A DNA stretch of 64,000 nucleotides from NCBI GenBank assembly GCA_004017535.1, contig SAJS01000006.1:186001-250000 (forward strand), given 5' to 3'. This document shows, one piece after another, positions 1 to 11,645 of the stretch (positions within the stretch are counted from its first letter, which is position 1; each line of letters starts with the position of its first letter). The DNA comes from Mesorhizobium sp. Lineage in GTDB: Bacteria > Pseudomonadota > Alphaproteobacteria > Rhizobiales > Rhizobiaceae. The position numbers were made by a program, and so were the translations under genes. The notes beneath the pieces are model-generated. The model did no database searches and was not told where the DNA came from. It worked only from the letters and a program-made list of their open reading frames with translations.

Positions 1-68
1 ATGCGATAGGATGGGCTGGGAGAAACGGCGAAAGCCGGTATGATCAGGCCAACTGAACGAGAGGCGAT

Positions 69-2531
69 ATGACATCCGCCATGACGATCGAAGCCCCTGT
101 CCTCGACCATCCCGATCCTAAGACGCTTGCCGAAGAAGTCCTGATGTCGCTCAAATACCGGGTCGGCAAGGACACCACCGTCGCCACTCCCTATGACTGG
201 CTGACCGCCTCGATCAAGGTGGTGCGAGACCGCATCGTCGACCACTGGATTCAGGCGACCAAGGAAGCGTACGACCAGCAGGAAAAGCGGGTTTATTACC
301 TCTCGCTCGAATTCCTGATCGGCCGCCTGATGCGCGACGCCTTCTCCAATCTCGGCCTGATGGAGAACATGCGCGAGGCGCTGTCCTCGCTTGGCGTCGA
401 CCTCGACCTGATCGCCGGCCTCGAGCCGGACGCAGCACTTGGCAATGGCGGCCTCGGCCGTCTCGCCGCCTGCTTCATGGAAAGCATGGCGACCGTCGAT
501 ATCCCCGCCCATGGCTACGGCATCCGCTACGCCAACGGCATGTTCCGCCAGGAAATCCAGGGCGGCTGGCAGGTCGAGCTGCCGGAGACCTGGCTCGACC
601 ACGGCAATCCCTGGGAGTTCGAGCGGCGCGAACGGTCCTTCGAGGTCGGCTTCGGCGGCTCGGTGGAATCGATCACCTCCAAGGATGGCCGGCTGGAGCG
701 CCATGTCTGGAAGCCGACCGAGCACGTGCTGGCGGTCGCCTACGACACGCCGGTGGCCGGCTGGCGCGCCAACCGCGTCAACACGCTGAGGCTCTGGTCC
801 GGCATGCCGATCGACCCGATCCTGCTCGACAAGTTCAATGCCGGCGACCACATCGGCGCGCTGGCCGAAAGCAACAAGGCCGACGCGCTGTCGCGTGTGC
901 TTTATCCGGCTGACTCCCACATGGCCGGCCAGGAGCTGAGGCTCAGGCAGGAATATTTCTTCTCGACCGCCTCGCTGCAGGACATCGTCCAGCGCCACCT
1001 CAGCCAGTATGGCGACTTGAAATCGCTCCCCGACAAGGCGGCCATCCACCTCAACGACACCCATCCCGCGGTCGCGGTGCCGGAGCTGATGCGGCTGCTG
1101 ATGGACGTCCACGGTATGGATTTCGACCTTGCCTGGGACATCACCAAGCGCACCTTCGGCTACACCAACCATACGCTGCTGCCCGAAGCGCTGGAAAGCT
1201 GGCCGGTGCCGCTGTTCGAGCGGCTTTTGCCGCGCCACATGCAGATCGTCTACGCCATCAATGCGCAGGTGCTGCTGGAGGCTCGCGCCACCGGAAAATT
1301 CTCAGGCGACCAGATCGCACGCATCTCGCTGATCCAGGAAAATGGCGACCGCCGCGTCCGCATGGGCAATCTGGCCTTTGTCGGCTCGCATTCGATCAAC
1401 GGCGTCTCGGCGCTGCATACCGAACTGATGAAGGAGACGGTGTTCGCCGATCTCCACAAGCTCTACCCCGACCGCATCAACAACAAGACCAACGGCATCA
1501 CGCCCCGCCGCTGGTTGATCCAGTGCAATCCTGGCCTCACCGCGCTTGCCCGCGAGGCCATCGGCGACCGCTTCATGGACGATATTGAGAGGATCAAGGA
1601 TCTCGACCCCTTGGCCGCCGATGCCGCCTTCCGCGAGAAATTCGCCGCCGTGAAGCGCCAGAACAAGGCGCGGCTCGCCAACCTCGTCGCCGACCGTCTC
1701 GGCATCAGGCTCGACCCGTCGGCACTGTTCGACATCCAGGTCAAGCGCATCCACGAATACAAGCGCCAGCTGCTCAACATCCTGGAGGCGATCGCGCTCT
1801 ACGACCAGATCCGCTCGCATCCCGAGCGGGACTGGATGCCGCGCGTGAAGTTCTTCGGCGGCAAGGCGGCGCCGAGCTACCACAACGCCAAGCTGATCAT
1901 CAAACTGGCCAACGACGTCGCGAAGGTCATCAACGGCGATCCGTCGGTGCGCGGCCTGTTGAAAGTCGTGTTCGTGCCGAACTACAATGTCAGCCTGGCC
2001 GAGGTGATGATGCCGGCCGCCGACCTCTCCGAGCAGATCTCGACCGCCGGCATGGAGGCATCGGGCACCGGCAACATGAAGTTCGCGCTGAACGGCGCGC
2101 TGACCATCGGCACGCTTGATGGCGCAAATGTCGAGATCAAGGAACATGTCGGCGACGACAACATCTTCATCTTCGGCCTCACCACGGCCGAAGTCGCCGA
2201 GCGGCGCAACAATGGCTACAATCCGCGTGAAGTGATCGAGGCCTCGCCCGAGCTGTCGCAAGCGGTGTCCGCCATTTCCTCCGGCGTCTTCTCGCCCGAC
2301 GATCCCGGCCGCTATCGCGACCTGATGAACGGCCTCTACCAGAGCGACTGGTTCATGGTGGCGGCCGACTTCGATTCCTACGCCGCCTGCCAGCGCGAGG
2401 TCGACGCCGTCTGGCGCAACAGCCCGGACTGGCACGCGCGCGCCATCCGCAACGTCGCCCGCGTCGGCTGGTTCTCGTCCGACCGCACGATCCGCCAATA
2501 TGCGAAAGACATCTGGAACGTGCCCGTCTGA
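69..2531 (+). CDS. glgP: Glycogen (alpha-glucan) phosphorylase
   Basis: This 820-residue protein is a GT35 phosphorylase, which releases glucose-1-phosphate from the non-reducing ends of glycogen in the cytoplasm. The N-terminal family signature is visible (YYLSLEFLIGR, GNGGLGRLAACFMES), as is the C-terminal PLP-lysine block EASGTGNMKFALNGA; the lysine is residue 671. Length is normal for the family. The ATG is preceded by GAGAGG at about 60-65, an adequate ribosome-binding site. It is the first gene of the plus-strand glycogen cluster. A 197-base gap carrying a repeat separates it from glgB. Function is as certain as sequence allows. Confidence 0.97.
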   Translation: MTSAMTIEAPVLDHPDPKTLAEEVLMSLKYRVGKDTTVATPYDWLTASIKVVRDRIVDHWIQATKEAYDQQEKRVYYLSLEFLIGRLMRDAFSNLGLMENMREALSSLGVDLDLIAGLEPDAALGNGGLGRLAACFMESMATVDIPAHGYGIRYANGMFRQEIQGGWQVELPETWLDHGNPWEFERRERSFEVGFGGSVESITSKDGRLERHVWKPTEHVLAVAYDTPVAGWRANRVNTLRLWSGMPIDPILLDKFNAGDHIGALAESNKADALSRVLYPADSHMAGQELRLRQEYFFSTASLQDIVQRHLSQYGDLKSLPDKAAIHLNDTHPAVAVPELMRLLMDVHGMDFDLAWDITKRTFGYTNHTLLPEALESWPVPLFERLLPRHMQIVYAINAQVLLEARATGKFSGDQIARISLIQENGDRRVRMGNLAFVGSHSINGVSALHTELMKETVFADLHKLYPDRINNKTNGITPRRWLIQCNPGLTALAREAIGDRFMDDIERIKDLDPLAADAAFREKFAAVKRQNKARLANLVADRLGIRLDPSALFDIQVKRIHEYKRQLLNILEAIALYDQIRSHPERDWMPRVKFFGGKAAPSYHNAKLIIKLANDVAKVINGDPSVRGLLKVVFVPNYNVSLAEVMMPAADLSEQISTAGMEASGTGNMKFALNGALTIGTLDGANVEIKEHVGDDNIFIFGLTTAEVAERRNNGYNPREVIEASPELSQAVSAISSGVFSPDDPGRYRDLMNGLYQSDWFMVAADFDSYAACQREVDAVWRNSPDWHARAIRNVARVGWFSSDRTIRQYAKDIWNVPV

Positions 2532-2565
2532 TATGATTGCATGAGCCACAAGGAATGTGGCCCCG

Positions 2566-2690
2566 GTGCATGCCGCCCAAATCACGGCATGCACCAAGAC
2601 TAAGTTAGTGCATGCCGCCCAAAAGTGCGTAGCGGTTTTGGGATCGCGACCTGCGCCAAGACAAAGAACGGCGCGTGCCGCACCAAGGCA
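2566..2690. repeat. Intergenic palindromic repeat between glgP and glgB
   Basis: GTGCATGCCGCCCAAA occurs at 2566-2581 and again at 2608-2623, with an inverted partner GGCATGCAC at 2586-2594. The tail (AGCGGTTTTGGGATCGCGAC and onward) resembles a repeat I recall as common between rhizobial genes. The family assignment is from memory and unverified. The GTG at 2675, sometimes usable as a glgB start, lies inside this element. Confidence 0.6.
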
Positions 2691-2728
2691 TGCGCCAGAA
2701 CAAGATGCCCGGGGAGGGCGACCGCTTG

Positions 2729-4942
2729 ATGAGGAAGCCGCGCGCGACCGCTGCGACAAGCGGGCCGGACGGACTGGCGCCAGCCGGTGATGTCGCGGCG
2801 ATTGTCGCCGGGACGCATGGCGATCCTTTCGCGGTTCTGGGCGTGCAGGAGGCCGGCAAGGGCTTCGCCGCCCGCTGCTTCGTGCCCAATGCCGAATTCG
2901 TCACCGCCTATACGCTGACCGGCAAGGAGGCCGGCGAGCTCTCGCGCCGCGACGATGCCGGCTTCTTTGAGGGCAAGGTCTCGATCCGCAAGCGACAGCC
3001 GCTGCGCTATCACGCCAGGAATGCCGGCGGCGACTGGTGGCTGACCGATCCCTATTCCTTCGGCCCGGTTCTGGGACCGATGGACGACTATTACATGGCC
3101 GAGGGCTCGCATCTGAGGCTCTTCGATAAGCTCGGCGCCCACATCATCGATCATGAGGGCGCCACCGGCGTGCATTTCGCGGTCTGGGCGCCCAATGCCA
3201 GGCGCGTCTCCGTGGTCGGCGCCTTCAACGACTGGGACGGTCGCCGCCACACCATGCGCGACCGCAAGGACACCGGCATCTGGGAGCTGTTCATTCCCGA
3301 TCTTGTCGCCGGCCAGCCCTACAAGTTCGAGATCATCGGACCGGACGGCGTGCGCCTGCCGCTCAAGGCCGACCCGTTCGCCTTCGAATCGGAACTGCGC
3401 CCGGCGACCGCCTCGGTGACGGCGCCGCCGATGGCACATGAATGGGGCGACGAGACGCATCGCGGCTACTGGCGCAAGGCCGATCCCCGGCGCGAGGCGA
3501 TCTCGATCTACGAGGTCCATGCCGGCTCCTGGCAGCGCCGCGACGACGGAACGTTCCTCTCTTGGGACGAGCTCGCCGCCCGGCTGATCCCTTACGTGGT
3601 CGACACCGGCTTCACCCATATCGAGTTCCTGCCGATCTCGGAGCACCCTTACGATCCCTCCTGGGGTTACCAGACCACCGGCCTTTATGCGCCGACGGCC
3701 CGCTTCGGCGACCCCGACGGGTTCGCCCGCTTCGTCGACGGCGCGCACCGCGCCGGCATCGGCGTCATCCTCGATTGGGTGCCGGCGCATTTCCCGGTCG
3801 ACGAGCACGGCCTAGTCCATTTCGACGGCACAGCGCTCTACGAGCATGCCGATCCGCGCCAGGGTTTTCACCCGGATTGGAACACCGCGATCTACAATTT
3901 CGGCCGTCGCGAGGTGGTGTCCTTCCTCGTCAACAACGCGCTGTTCTGGGCCGAGAAATACCATGTCGACGGATTGCGTGTCGACGCGGTCGCCTCGATG
4001 CTCTACCTCGATTATTCGCGCAAGGCGGGCGAGTGGATTCCCAACGAGAAGGGCGGGCGCGAGAACCTGCAGGCCGTCAGCTTCCTGCAGAAGATGAACA
4101 AGGAGCTCTACGGCCACCATCCCGGCGTGATGACGATCGCCGAGGAATCGACCTCATGGCCGAAAGTGTCGCGTCCCGTGCATGAGGGCGGGCTCGGCTT
4201 CGGCTTCAAGTGGAACATGGGCTTCATGCATGACACGCTGGAGTACCTTTCCAAGGAGCCGATCTTCCGCAAGCACCACCACAACGACATCACCTTCGGC
4301 CTGATCTACGCGTTCTCGGAAAACTTCGTGCTGCCGCTCTCGCATGACGAGGTCGTGCACGGCAAAGGCACGCTGCTCCACAAGATGGCCGGCGACGACT
4401 GGCAGAAGTTCGCCACGCTGCGTGCCTATTACGCCTTCATGTGGGGCTATCCCGGCAAGAAGCTGCTGTTCATGGGCCAGGAATTCGCCCAGCGTCGCGA
4501 GTGGAGCGAGGAGCGCGCCCTCGACTGGAACCTGCTGGAATTCGCGCCGCATCGCGGCGTCTTGCAGACGGTGCGCGACCTGAACTATCTCTACCGTTCG
4601 CGCCCGGCTCTGCATGCGCGCGACTGCGAGCCGGAGGGCTTTTCCTGGCTGATCGTCGACGACCGCGACAATTCGGTCTTCGCCTGGCTGCGCAGCGCGC
4701 CGGACGGCAACCCGGTCGCCGTCATCTCCAATTTCACGCCGGTGCCGCGCGAGAACTATCGCGTGCCGCTGCCGAAGGCGGGAAAGTGGCGCGAAATCAT
4801 CAATACGGACGCCGCTGACTATGGTGGCTCCGGCATGGGCAATGGCGGCGCGGTCAAGGCGAGCGGGGAAGGGGGCGGCGTATCGGCGACGATGCTTCTG
4901 CCGCCGCTGTCGACGATCATGCTGGAATTCGTCGCGGACTGA
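2729..4942 (+). CDS. glgB: 1,4-alpha-glucan branching enzyme
   Basis: GlgB makes the alpha-1,6 branches of glycogen. The order is an N-terminal CBM48-type region (about residues 100-210), the GH13 barrel starting near [14 protein letters not shown], and a C-terminal beta domain. The nucleophile is Asp419 in [10 protein letters not shown], the acid/base is Glu472 in IAEEST, and the conserved [10 protein letters not shown] follows. I chose ATG 2729 (737 residues) because GGGGAGG lies at 2711-2717. The open frame extends back to a GTG at 2675, but that part falls in the repeat. It is followed after 63 bases by glgC. Confidence 0.95.
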   Translation: MRKPRATAATSGPDGLAPAGDVAAIVAGTHGDPFAVLGVQEAGKGFAARCFVPNAEFVTAYTLTGKEAGELSRRDDAGFFEGKVSIRKRQPLRYHARNAGGDWWLTDPYSFGPVLGPMDDYYMAEGSHLRLFDKLGAHIIDHEGATGVHFAVWAPNARRVSVVGAFNDWDGRRHTMRDRKDTGIWELFIPDLVAGQPYKFEIIGPDGVRLPLKADPFAFESELRPATASVTAPPMAHEWGDETHRGYWRKADPRREAISIYEVHAGSWQRRDDGTFLSWDELAARLIPYVVDTGFTHIEFLPISEHPYDPSWGYQTTGLYAPTARFGDPDGFARFVDGAHRAGIGVILDWVPAHFPVDEHGLVHFDGTALYEHADPRQGFHPDWNTAIYNFGRREVVSFLVNNALFWAEKYHVDGLRVDAVASMLYLDYSRKAGEWIPNEKGGRENLQAVSFLQKMNKELYGHHPGVMTIAEESTSWPKVSRPVHEGGLGFGFKWNMGFMHDTLEYLSKEPIFRKHHHNDITFGLIYAFSENFVLPLSHDEVVHGKGTLLHKMAGDDWQKFATLRAYYAFMWGYPGKKLLFMGQEFAQRREWSEERALDWNLLEFAPHRGVLQTVRDLNYLYRSRPALHARDCEPEGFSWLIVDDRDNSVFAWLRSAPDGNPVAVISNFTPVPRENYRVPLPKAGKWREIINTDAADYGGSGMGNGGAVKASGEGGGVSATMLLPPLSTIMLEFVAD

Positions 4943-5005
4943 AGCAGATGATATCTCACCTTGCTAAGATTTCGGTCCGGGCAGCTTATTTGGGAGGGTA
5001 ACAAA

Positions 5006-6280
5006 ATGGCAGAACTCAAAAGAACCCAGCCGCTGGCGCGCGATGCCATGGCCTATGTGCTGGCCGGCGGCCGCGGCAGCCGTCTCAAGGAACTGACCGA
5101 CCGGCGTGCCAAGCCCGCCGTCTATTTCGGCGGCAAGACGCGCATCATCGATTTCGCGCTGTCCAATGCACTCAATTCTGGCATCCGCCGCCTCGGCGTC
5201 GCTACCCAGTACAAGGCGCATTCGCTGATCCGCCACCTGCAGCGCGGCTGGAACTTCCTGCGTCCAGAGCGAAACGAAAGCTTCGACATCCTGCCGGCGT
5301 CGCAGCGCGTTTCGGAAACGCAATGGTATGAAGGCACGGCCGACGCCGTCTACCAGAACATCGACATCATCGAGGCCTATGGCCCCGAATACATGGTCAT
5401 CCTCGCCGGCGACCACATCTACAAGATGGACTACGAGCTGATGCTGCGCCAGCATGTCGATGCCGGCGCCGACGTCACCGTCGGCTGCCTGGAGGTGCCG
5501 CGCATGGAGGCGACCGGCTTCGGCGTCATGCATGTCGATGCCAAGGACAACATCATCGCCTTCGTCGAAAAGCCGGCCGATCCGCCAGGCATCCCGGACA
5601 AGCCGGAATTTGCGCTCGCCTCGATGGGCATCTATGTCTTCAAGACCAAGTTCCTGATGGAACAATTGCGCCGCGACGCCGCCGAGCCCGGCTCCAGCCG
5701 CGACTTCGGCAAGGACATCATCCCCTATATCGTCAAGCACGGTAAGGCGATCGCCCACCGCTTCGCCAAATCCTGCGTGCGCTCCTCGCATGAGTCCGAG
5801 CCCTACTGGCGCGATGTCGGAACCGTCGACGCCTATTGGGAAGCCAATATCGACCTCACCGACGTCACGCCCGAGCTCGACCTTTACGACCGCGACTGGC
5901 CGATCTGGACCTATGCCGAATTGAAACCGCCGGCAAAGTTCGTGCATGACGAGGACGGCCGCCGCGGCGAGGCGATCTCCTCGCTGGTCTCCGGCGACTG
6001 CATCGTCTCCGGCGCCTCTCTGCGCCGCAGCCTGATCTTCACCGGCGCGCGCATCAATTCCTATTCCAAGCTCGAGGAAGTGGTGATGCTGCCCGACGTG
6101 ACTGTCGGCCGCAACGCGCGCCTCAAGCGCGTGGTCATTGATCATGGCGTGCAAATCCCCGAGGGGCTGGTGGTCGGCGAGGATCCGGCGCTCGACGCCA
6201 AGCGTTTTCGCGTATCGGAAAAGGGCATCTGCCTGATCACGCAGGACATGATCAACAAGTTGTCGACCCGTAGGGTGTGA
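5006..6280 (+). CDS. glgC: Glucose-1-phosphate adenylyltransferase (ADP-glucose pyrophosphorylase)
   Basis: GlgC makes ADP-glucose from ATP and glucose-1-phosphate, the committed and allosterically controlled step of bacterial glycogen synthesis. The nucleotide-binding N-terminus is clear ([20 protein letters not shown]), as are the glucose-phosphate region (EKPADPPG) and [14 protein letters not shown]. The C-terminal part is a left-handed beta-helix. The start is ATG 5006, with GGGAGG at about 4992-4997; the product is 424 residues. An upstream in-frame start at 4961 lacks a good ribosome-binding site. It sits between glgB and glgA, as expected for the operon. Confidence 0.97.
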   Translation: MAELKRTQPLARDAMAYVLAGGRGSRLKELTDRRAKPAVYFGGKTRIIDFALSNALNSGIRRLGVATQYKAHSLIRHLQRGWNFLRPERNESFDILPASQRVSETQWYEGTADAVYQNIDIIEAYGPEYMVILAGDHIYKMDYELMLRQHVDAGADVTVGCLEVPRMEATGFGVMHVDAKDNIIAFVEKPADPPGIPDKPEFALASMGIYVFKTKFLMEQLRRDAAEPGSSRDFGKDIIPYIVKHGKAIAHRFAKSCVRSSHESEPYWRDVGTVDAYWEANIDLTDVTPELDLYDRDWPIWTYAELKPPAKFVHDEDGRRGEAISSLVSGDCIVSGASLRRSLIFTGARINSYSKLEEVVMLPDVTVGRNARLKRVVIDHGVQIPEGLVVGEDPALDAKRFRVSEKGICLITQDMINKLSTRRV

Positions 6281-6366
6281 TCAAGCCGTCAACGCGGTCG
6301 GCAAGCTGTCGACCTGATTGGGTCGATCAGCAACCCATCGACTTGATCAACAGATTGTCACTTTGA
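6250..6366 (+). repeat. Degenerate short repeats at the end of glgC and in the glgC-glgA gap
   Basis: A motif like GATCAACAAGTTGTCGACC at the glgC 3' end (6250-6268) recurs in degraded form: CGGCAAGCTGTCGACC (about 6299-6314), GATCAGCAACCCATCGACT (6325-6343) and GATCAACAGATTGTCAC (about 6345-6361). It looks like decayed tandem duplication of the glgC end. The copies also form small GTCGAT/ATCGAC hairpins. Confidence 0.4.
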
Positions 6367-6397
6367 CCTGTCACGTTGAGATCGGAATGTGGAGCGC

Positions 6398-7843
6398 ATG
6401 CAGGTTCTCTCGGTCACGCCCGAAATCTTCCCGCTGATCAAGACCGGCGGGCTGGCCGACGTGACCGGCGCCCTGCCGATCGCGCTGGCCGGGAAAGGCG
6501 TGGCGATGCGCACGCTCATTCCTGGCTATCCTGTGGTGATGGCTGCCTTCGCCAAGAAAAAGCCCGTCTACCAGTACCCGCTGCTGCACGGCGGCAAGGC
6601 TTCGATCCATGCCGCCAAGATCGCCGATCTCGATCTCTTCGTCTTGGACGCGCCGCATCTTTTCGATCGCCAGGGCGGCCCCTACGGCACCGCTTCCGGC
6701 GCCGACTGGCCAGACAATTGGCGGCGCTTCGCGGCACTGAGCCAGGCCGGCGGCGACATTGCCGGCGGCGCGATCTCCGGTTACCAGCCCGACATCGTGC
6801 ATGCCCATGACTGGCAGTCGGCGATGACGCTTGCCTATATGCGCTACGGCAAGGCGGTCGGCGTGCCGTCGCTGATCACCGTGCACAACCTTGCCTTCCA
6901 GGGCCAGTTCGGCGCCGGCATTTTTGGCGAGCTCGGCCTGCCGAGCGTGGCGATGCAACTCGACGGCGTCGAATATTACGGCGGCGTCGGCTTCCTGAAG
7001 GCGGGTCTCCAAGCGGCCTGGGCGATCACCACGGTGAGCCCGACCTATGCGCAGGAAATCCGCTCGCCCGAATTCGGCATGGGCCTCGATGGCCTGATCA
7101 ACATGCGGGCCACCGACCTCTACGGCATCGTCAACGGCATCGATGTCGACATCTGGAATCCCAAGACGGACAAGCATCTCGTCGCCAATTATTCGGCCGA
7201 AACGCTTGCAGCCCGCGCCAAGAACCGTAAGGCGATCGAAGAGCGCTTCGGCTTGGAGGCGGATGGCAGCCCGATCGTCTGCGTCGTCAGCCGGCTGACC
7301 TGGCAGAAGGGCATGGATATACTGGCCGCCGTCGTCGACGGAATCGTCGCCGCCGGCGCCCGCCTCGCCATCCTCGGCTCGGGCGATGCCGGCCTGGAAG
7401 GCACGCTGCTTGCCGCGGCTGCACGCCATCGCGGCCGTGTCGGCGTCGTCATCGGTTACGACGAGGGGCTGTCGCATGTCATGCAGGGCGGCTGCGACGC
7501 CATCATCATCCCGTCGCGCTTCGAACCCTGCGGGCTGACCCAGCTCTATGGCCTGCGCTATGGCTGCGTGCCGGTCGTCGCCAGGACGGGCGGTTTGGCC
7601 GACACCATCATCGACGCCAACGAGGCCGCTTTGTCGGCCGGCGTCGCCACCGGTTTCCAGTTCGCGCCCAACAATGGCGGCGCCATGCTCCATGCCATCC
7701 AGCGGCTGGTCGAGCAGCATGCGCGGCCGGCGACCTGGGCCTCGATCCAGCGCCAGGGCATGAAGGCCGATGTCTCCTGGGACAAGAGCGCCGAAAAATA
7801 CGTCGAACTCTATCGCTTGCTGCTTTCGAAAAGGGCTGCCTGA
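6398..7843 (+). CDS. glgA: Glycogen synthase (ADP-glucose type)
   Basis: GlgA is a GT5 synthase of 481 residues that extends alpha-1,4-glucan from ADP-glucose. The ADP-glucose-binding motif KTGGLADV is at about residues 15-22. The C-terminal GT-B half carries [10 protein letters not shown] and the [23 protein letters not shown] blocks. I start at ATG 6398 ([13 protein letters not shown]), which fits the family N-terminus; GGAG lies very close upstream (6391-6394). An in-frame GTG three codons earlier is possible. The stop is three bases before the pgm start, so the two are probably co-translated. Confidence 0.96.
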   Translation: MQVLSVTPEIFPLIKTGGLADVTGALPIALAGKGVAMRTLIPGYPVVMAAFAKKKPVYQYPLLHGGKASIHAAKIADLDLFVLDAPHLFDRQGGPYGTASGADWPDNWRRFAALSQAGGDIAGGAISGYQPDIVHAHDWQSAMTLAYMRYGKAVGVPSLITVHNLAFQGQFGAGIFGELGLPSVAMQLDGVEYYGGVGFLKAGLQAAWAITTVSPTYAQEIRSPEFGMGLDGLINMRATDLYGIVNGIDVDIWNPKTDKHLVANYSAETLAARAKNRKAIEERFGLEADGSPIVCVVSRLTWQKGMDILAAVVDGIVAAGARLAILGSGDAGLEGTLLAAAARHRGRVGVVIGYDEGLSHVMQGGCDAIIIPSRFEPCGLTQLYGLRYGCVPVVARTGGLADTIIDANEAALSAGVATGFQFAPNNGGAMLHAIQRLVEQHARPATWASIQRQGMKADVSWDKSAEKYVELYRLLLSKRAA

Positions 7844-9475
<1,632 letters not shown>

Positions 9476-9493
9476 GGAGAGTCGTGCGCTGCT

Positions 9494-9645
9494 CCTTTCC
9501 TTCCCCCCTTGTGGGGGCAGGTGGATCGGCGCGCAGCGCCGAGACGGATGAGGGGTGTTGGACGGATCGCTGGCATCGCCAGGCTGGAGTACCCCTCATC
9601 CGTCGCCTTCGGCGACACCTTCTCCCACAAGGGGAGAAGGGGGAG
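9494..9645. repeat. Long imperfect inverted repeat between pgm and glgX
   Basis: The left arm (CCTTCCCCCCTTGTGGGGGC and on to GACGGATGAGGGG) pairs imperfectly with the right arm (CCCCTCATCCGTCGCCTTCG and on to CAAGGGGAGAAGGGGGAG). The right arm also forms its own hairpin, CCTTCTCCC 9618-9626 with GGGAGAAGG 9632-9640. I recall this kind of element as common between rhizobial genes (RIME-like); this is not verified here. Its last bases, GGGAG 9641-9645, serve as the glgX ribosome-binding site. Confidence 0.75.
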
Positions 9646-9650
9646 CCTAG

Positions 9651-11645
9651 ATGACCCTCGGCGCCACCATCACCGCCGAAGGCATCCGCTTCGCCGCTTG
9701 GTCCTCGTCGGCGCGGCGCCTCTGGGTCTCGCTCTTCGACGACAGCGGCAATCTCGAACTCGATCGGCTGGAGCTGAAGCCGGAAGGGGAGGGCGTGCAT
9801 GCGCTCCTTGTCCCCGGCCTTGGCAGCGGCGCCCGCTACGGCTTTCGCGCCGACGGCGACTATGAGCCGGAGCGCGGCCTGTGGTTTGACCCGGACAAGC
9901 TTCTCACCGATCCTTACGCCGTCGAGATCGATCGTCCATACCAATACCATTGGCGGCTCGCCGCCAAGCGCAACGAGGGCGCCGACACCGCACCCCTGAT
10001 GCCCAAGGCGATCGTGGTAGCGCCGCCTGAGGCCGTGGCCCCTTTGCCACCCCTCTTCCAGCCCGGCGGGCTGATCTACGAGCTCAACGTCCGTTCCCTC
10101 ACCAAGCTGCATCCGGACGTGCCGGAAACGCAGCGGGGCACCATCGCGGCACTCGCCCATCCGGCGGTCGTCGAGCACCTGAAGCGTCTCGGCGTCTCGG
10201 CCGTCGAATTGATGCCGGTCACCGCGTCGATCGACGAGCGGCACCTGCCGCCATTGGGCTTAAGCAACGCCTGGGGCTACAACCCCGTCACCTTCATGGC
10301 GCTCGACCCGCGCCTGTCGCCTGGCGGCCTCAAGGAGTTGCGCGACACCGTCGCCGCGCTGCGCAACGCCGGCATTGGCACCATCCTCGACCTCGTCTTC
10401 AACCACACCGGCGAAAGCGACCGGCTCGGACCGACGCTGTCGCTGCGCGGGCTCGATGCGCTGGCCTATTACCGGCACCAGCCGGATGGCCGGCTGGTCA
10501 ACGACACCGGCACGGGCAACACCGTCGCCTGCGATCATCCGGTGATGCGCGAGATGGTGCTCGACACGCTCCGCCACTTCGTCCGCTTCGCCGGCGTCGA
10601 CGGCTTCCGCTTCGATCTGGCGCCGGTGCTCGGCCGCGTCGATGGCGGCTTCGATCCGGACGCGCCGCTGCTTCAAGCCATCGCCGGCGATCCCGTGCTC
10701 GCCGACCGCGTGCTCATCGCTGAGCCCTGGGATATCGGTCCGAACGGCTATCAGCTCGGCAATTTCCGGCCGCCCTATCTGGAATGGAACGATCGTTGCC
10801 GCGACGATATCAGGCGCTTCTGGCGCGGCGATGCCGGCGCGATCGGCGCGCTGGCGACACGGCTTGCCGGCTCCTCCGACGTCTTTGCCACGGAAAGCCA
10901 GCCGACAAGTCGGACTGTGAACTTCATCGCCGCGCACGATGGCATGACGCTGGCCGATATCGTCGCTTATGAGCGCAAGCACAACGAGGCCAATGGTGAG
11001 CAGAACGGCGATGGCCATAACGGCAATCTGTCCTGGAACAACGGGGTCGAGGGGGAAACGGACGACGAGGCGATCAGCCTGGCCCGCTTCAACGACCGGC
11101 GCGCCTTGCTCGCCACGCTTTTTGCCTCGCGTGGCACCATCATGCTGACCGCCGGCGACGAGTTCGGCCGCACGCAGAAGGGCAACAACAACGCCTATGC
11201 GCAGGACAACGCCATCACCTGGCTGGACTGGGCCGGCCGCGATCAGGCGTTGGAGCAATACACAGCATCGCTGTCGGCGCTGCGCAGGGCTTTTCCCGCG
11301 CTGGCGGGCACATGCTTCCTCACCGGCGCGCCCGGCGACGGATCGGAAATCCCTGATGTGTCCTGGCTCACCGAGACCGGCGCGCCGCTCGGCGAGGTCG
11401 ACTGGAACGATGCCGGTAGACATCGCCTCGTCATGCTGCTCGGCGATAGCGAAGGCGGCCGCCTCGCGATCCTCGTCAACGGCGACCGACGCCAATGCGT
11501 TTTCTCCTTGCCGGCGCGCGAGGGTTTTGAATGGCGCCCCGCAATCGAAGGGCAGCCTGACATCGCGCGACCACTCTCCGGACGCAGCGTCACTTTCATG
11601 ATCGAGCGACGTGCCGTTAAAGCGCGCAGCAGAAGGGGTTCCTAA
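9651..11645 (+). CDS. glgX: Glycogen debranching enzyme (isoamylase type)
   Basis: GlgX hydrolyses alpha-1,6 branches left on phosphorylase-limited glycogen. The protein has 664 residues: an N-terminal CBM48-like domain (to about residue 135), then a GH13 barrel. Visible motifs are YELNVRSLTKLHP, the nucleophile Asp322 in GFRFDLAPV, IAEPWD with the acid/base Glu, AAHDGMTLADIV, and the GlgX-type GDEFGRTQKGNNNAYAQDN. The ribosome-binding site GGGAG (9641-9645) is donated by the preceding repeat. The stop overlaps the next start in TAATG, indicating translational coupling with the alpha-glucosidase. Confidence 0.94.
   Translation: MTLGATITAEGIRFAAWSSSARRLWVSLFDDSGNLELDRLELKPEGEGVHALLVPGLGSGARYGFRADGDYEPERGLWFDPDKLLTDPYAVEIDRPYQYHWRLAAKRNEGADTAPLMPKAIVVAPPEAVAPLPPLFQPGGLIYELNVRSLTKLHPDVPETQRGTIAALAHPAVVEHLKRLGVSAVELMPVTASIDERHLPPLGLSNAWGYNPVTFMALDPRLSPGGLKELRDTVAALRNAGIGTILDLVFNHTGESDRLGPTLSLRGLDALAYYRHQPDGRLVNDTGTGNTVACDHPVMREMVLDTLRHFVRFAGVDGFRFDLAPVLGRVDGGFDPDAPLLQAIAGDPVLADRVLIAEPWDIGPNGYQLGNFRPPYLEWNDRCRDDIRRFWRGDAGAIGALATRLAGSSDVFATESQPTSRTVNFIAAHDGMTLADIVAYERKHNEANGEQNGDGHNGNLSWNNGVEGETDDEAISLARFNDRRALLATLFASRGTIMLTAGDEFGRTQKGNNNAYAQDNAITWLDWAGRDQALEQYTASLSALRRAFPALAGTCFLTGAPGDGSEIPDVSWLTETGAPLGEVDWNDAGRHRLVMLLGDSEGGRLAILVNGDRRQCVFSLPAREGFEWRPAIEGQPDIARPLSGRSVTFMIERRAVKARSRRGS

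Noticed and set aside
2675-2728. An N-terminal extension of glgB from GTG 2675.
   Set aside because: The 18 extra codons lie in the intergenic repeat and read as basic, unconserved sequence. GGGGAGG supports ATG 2729.
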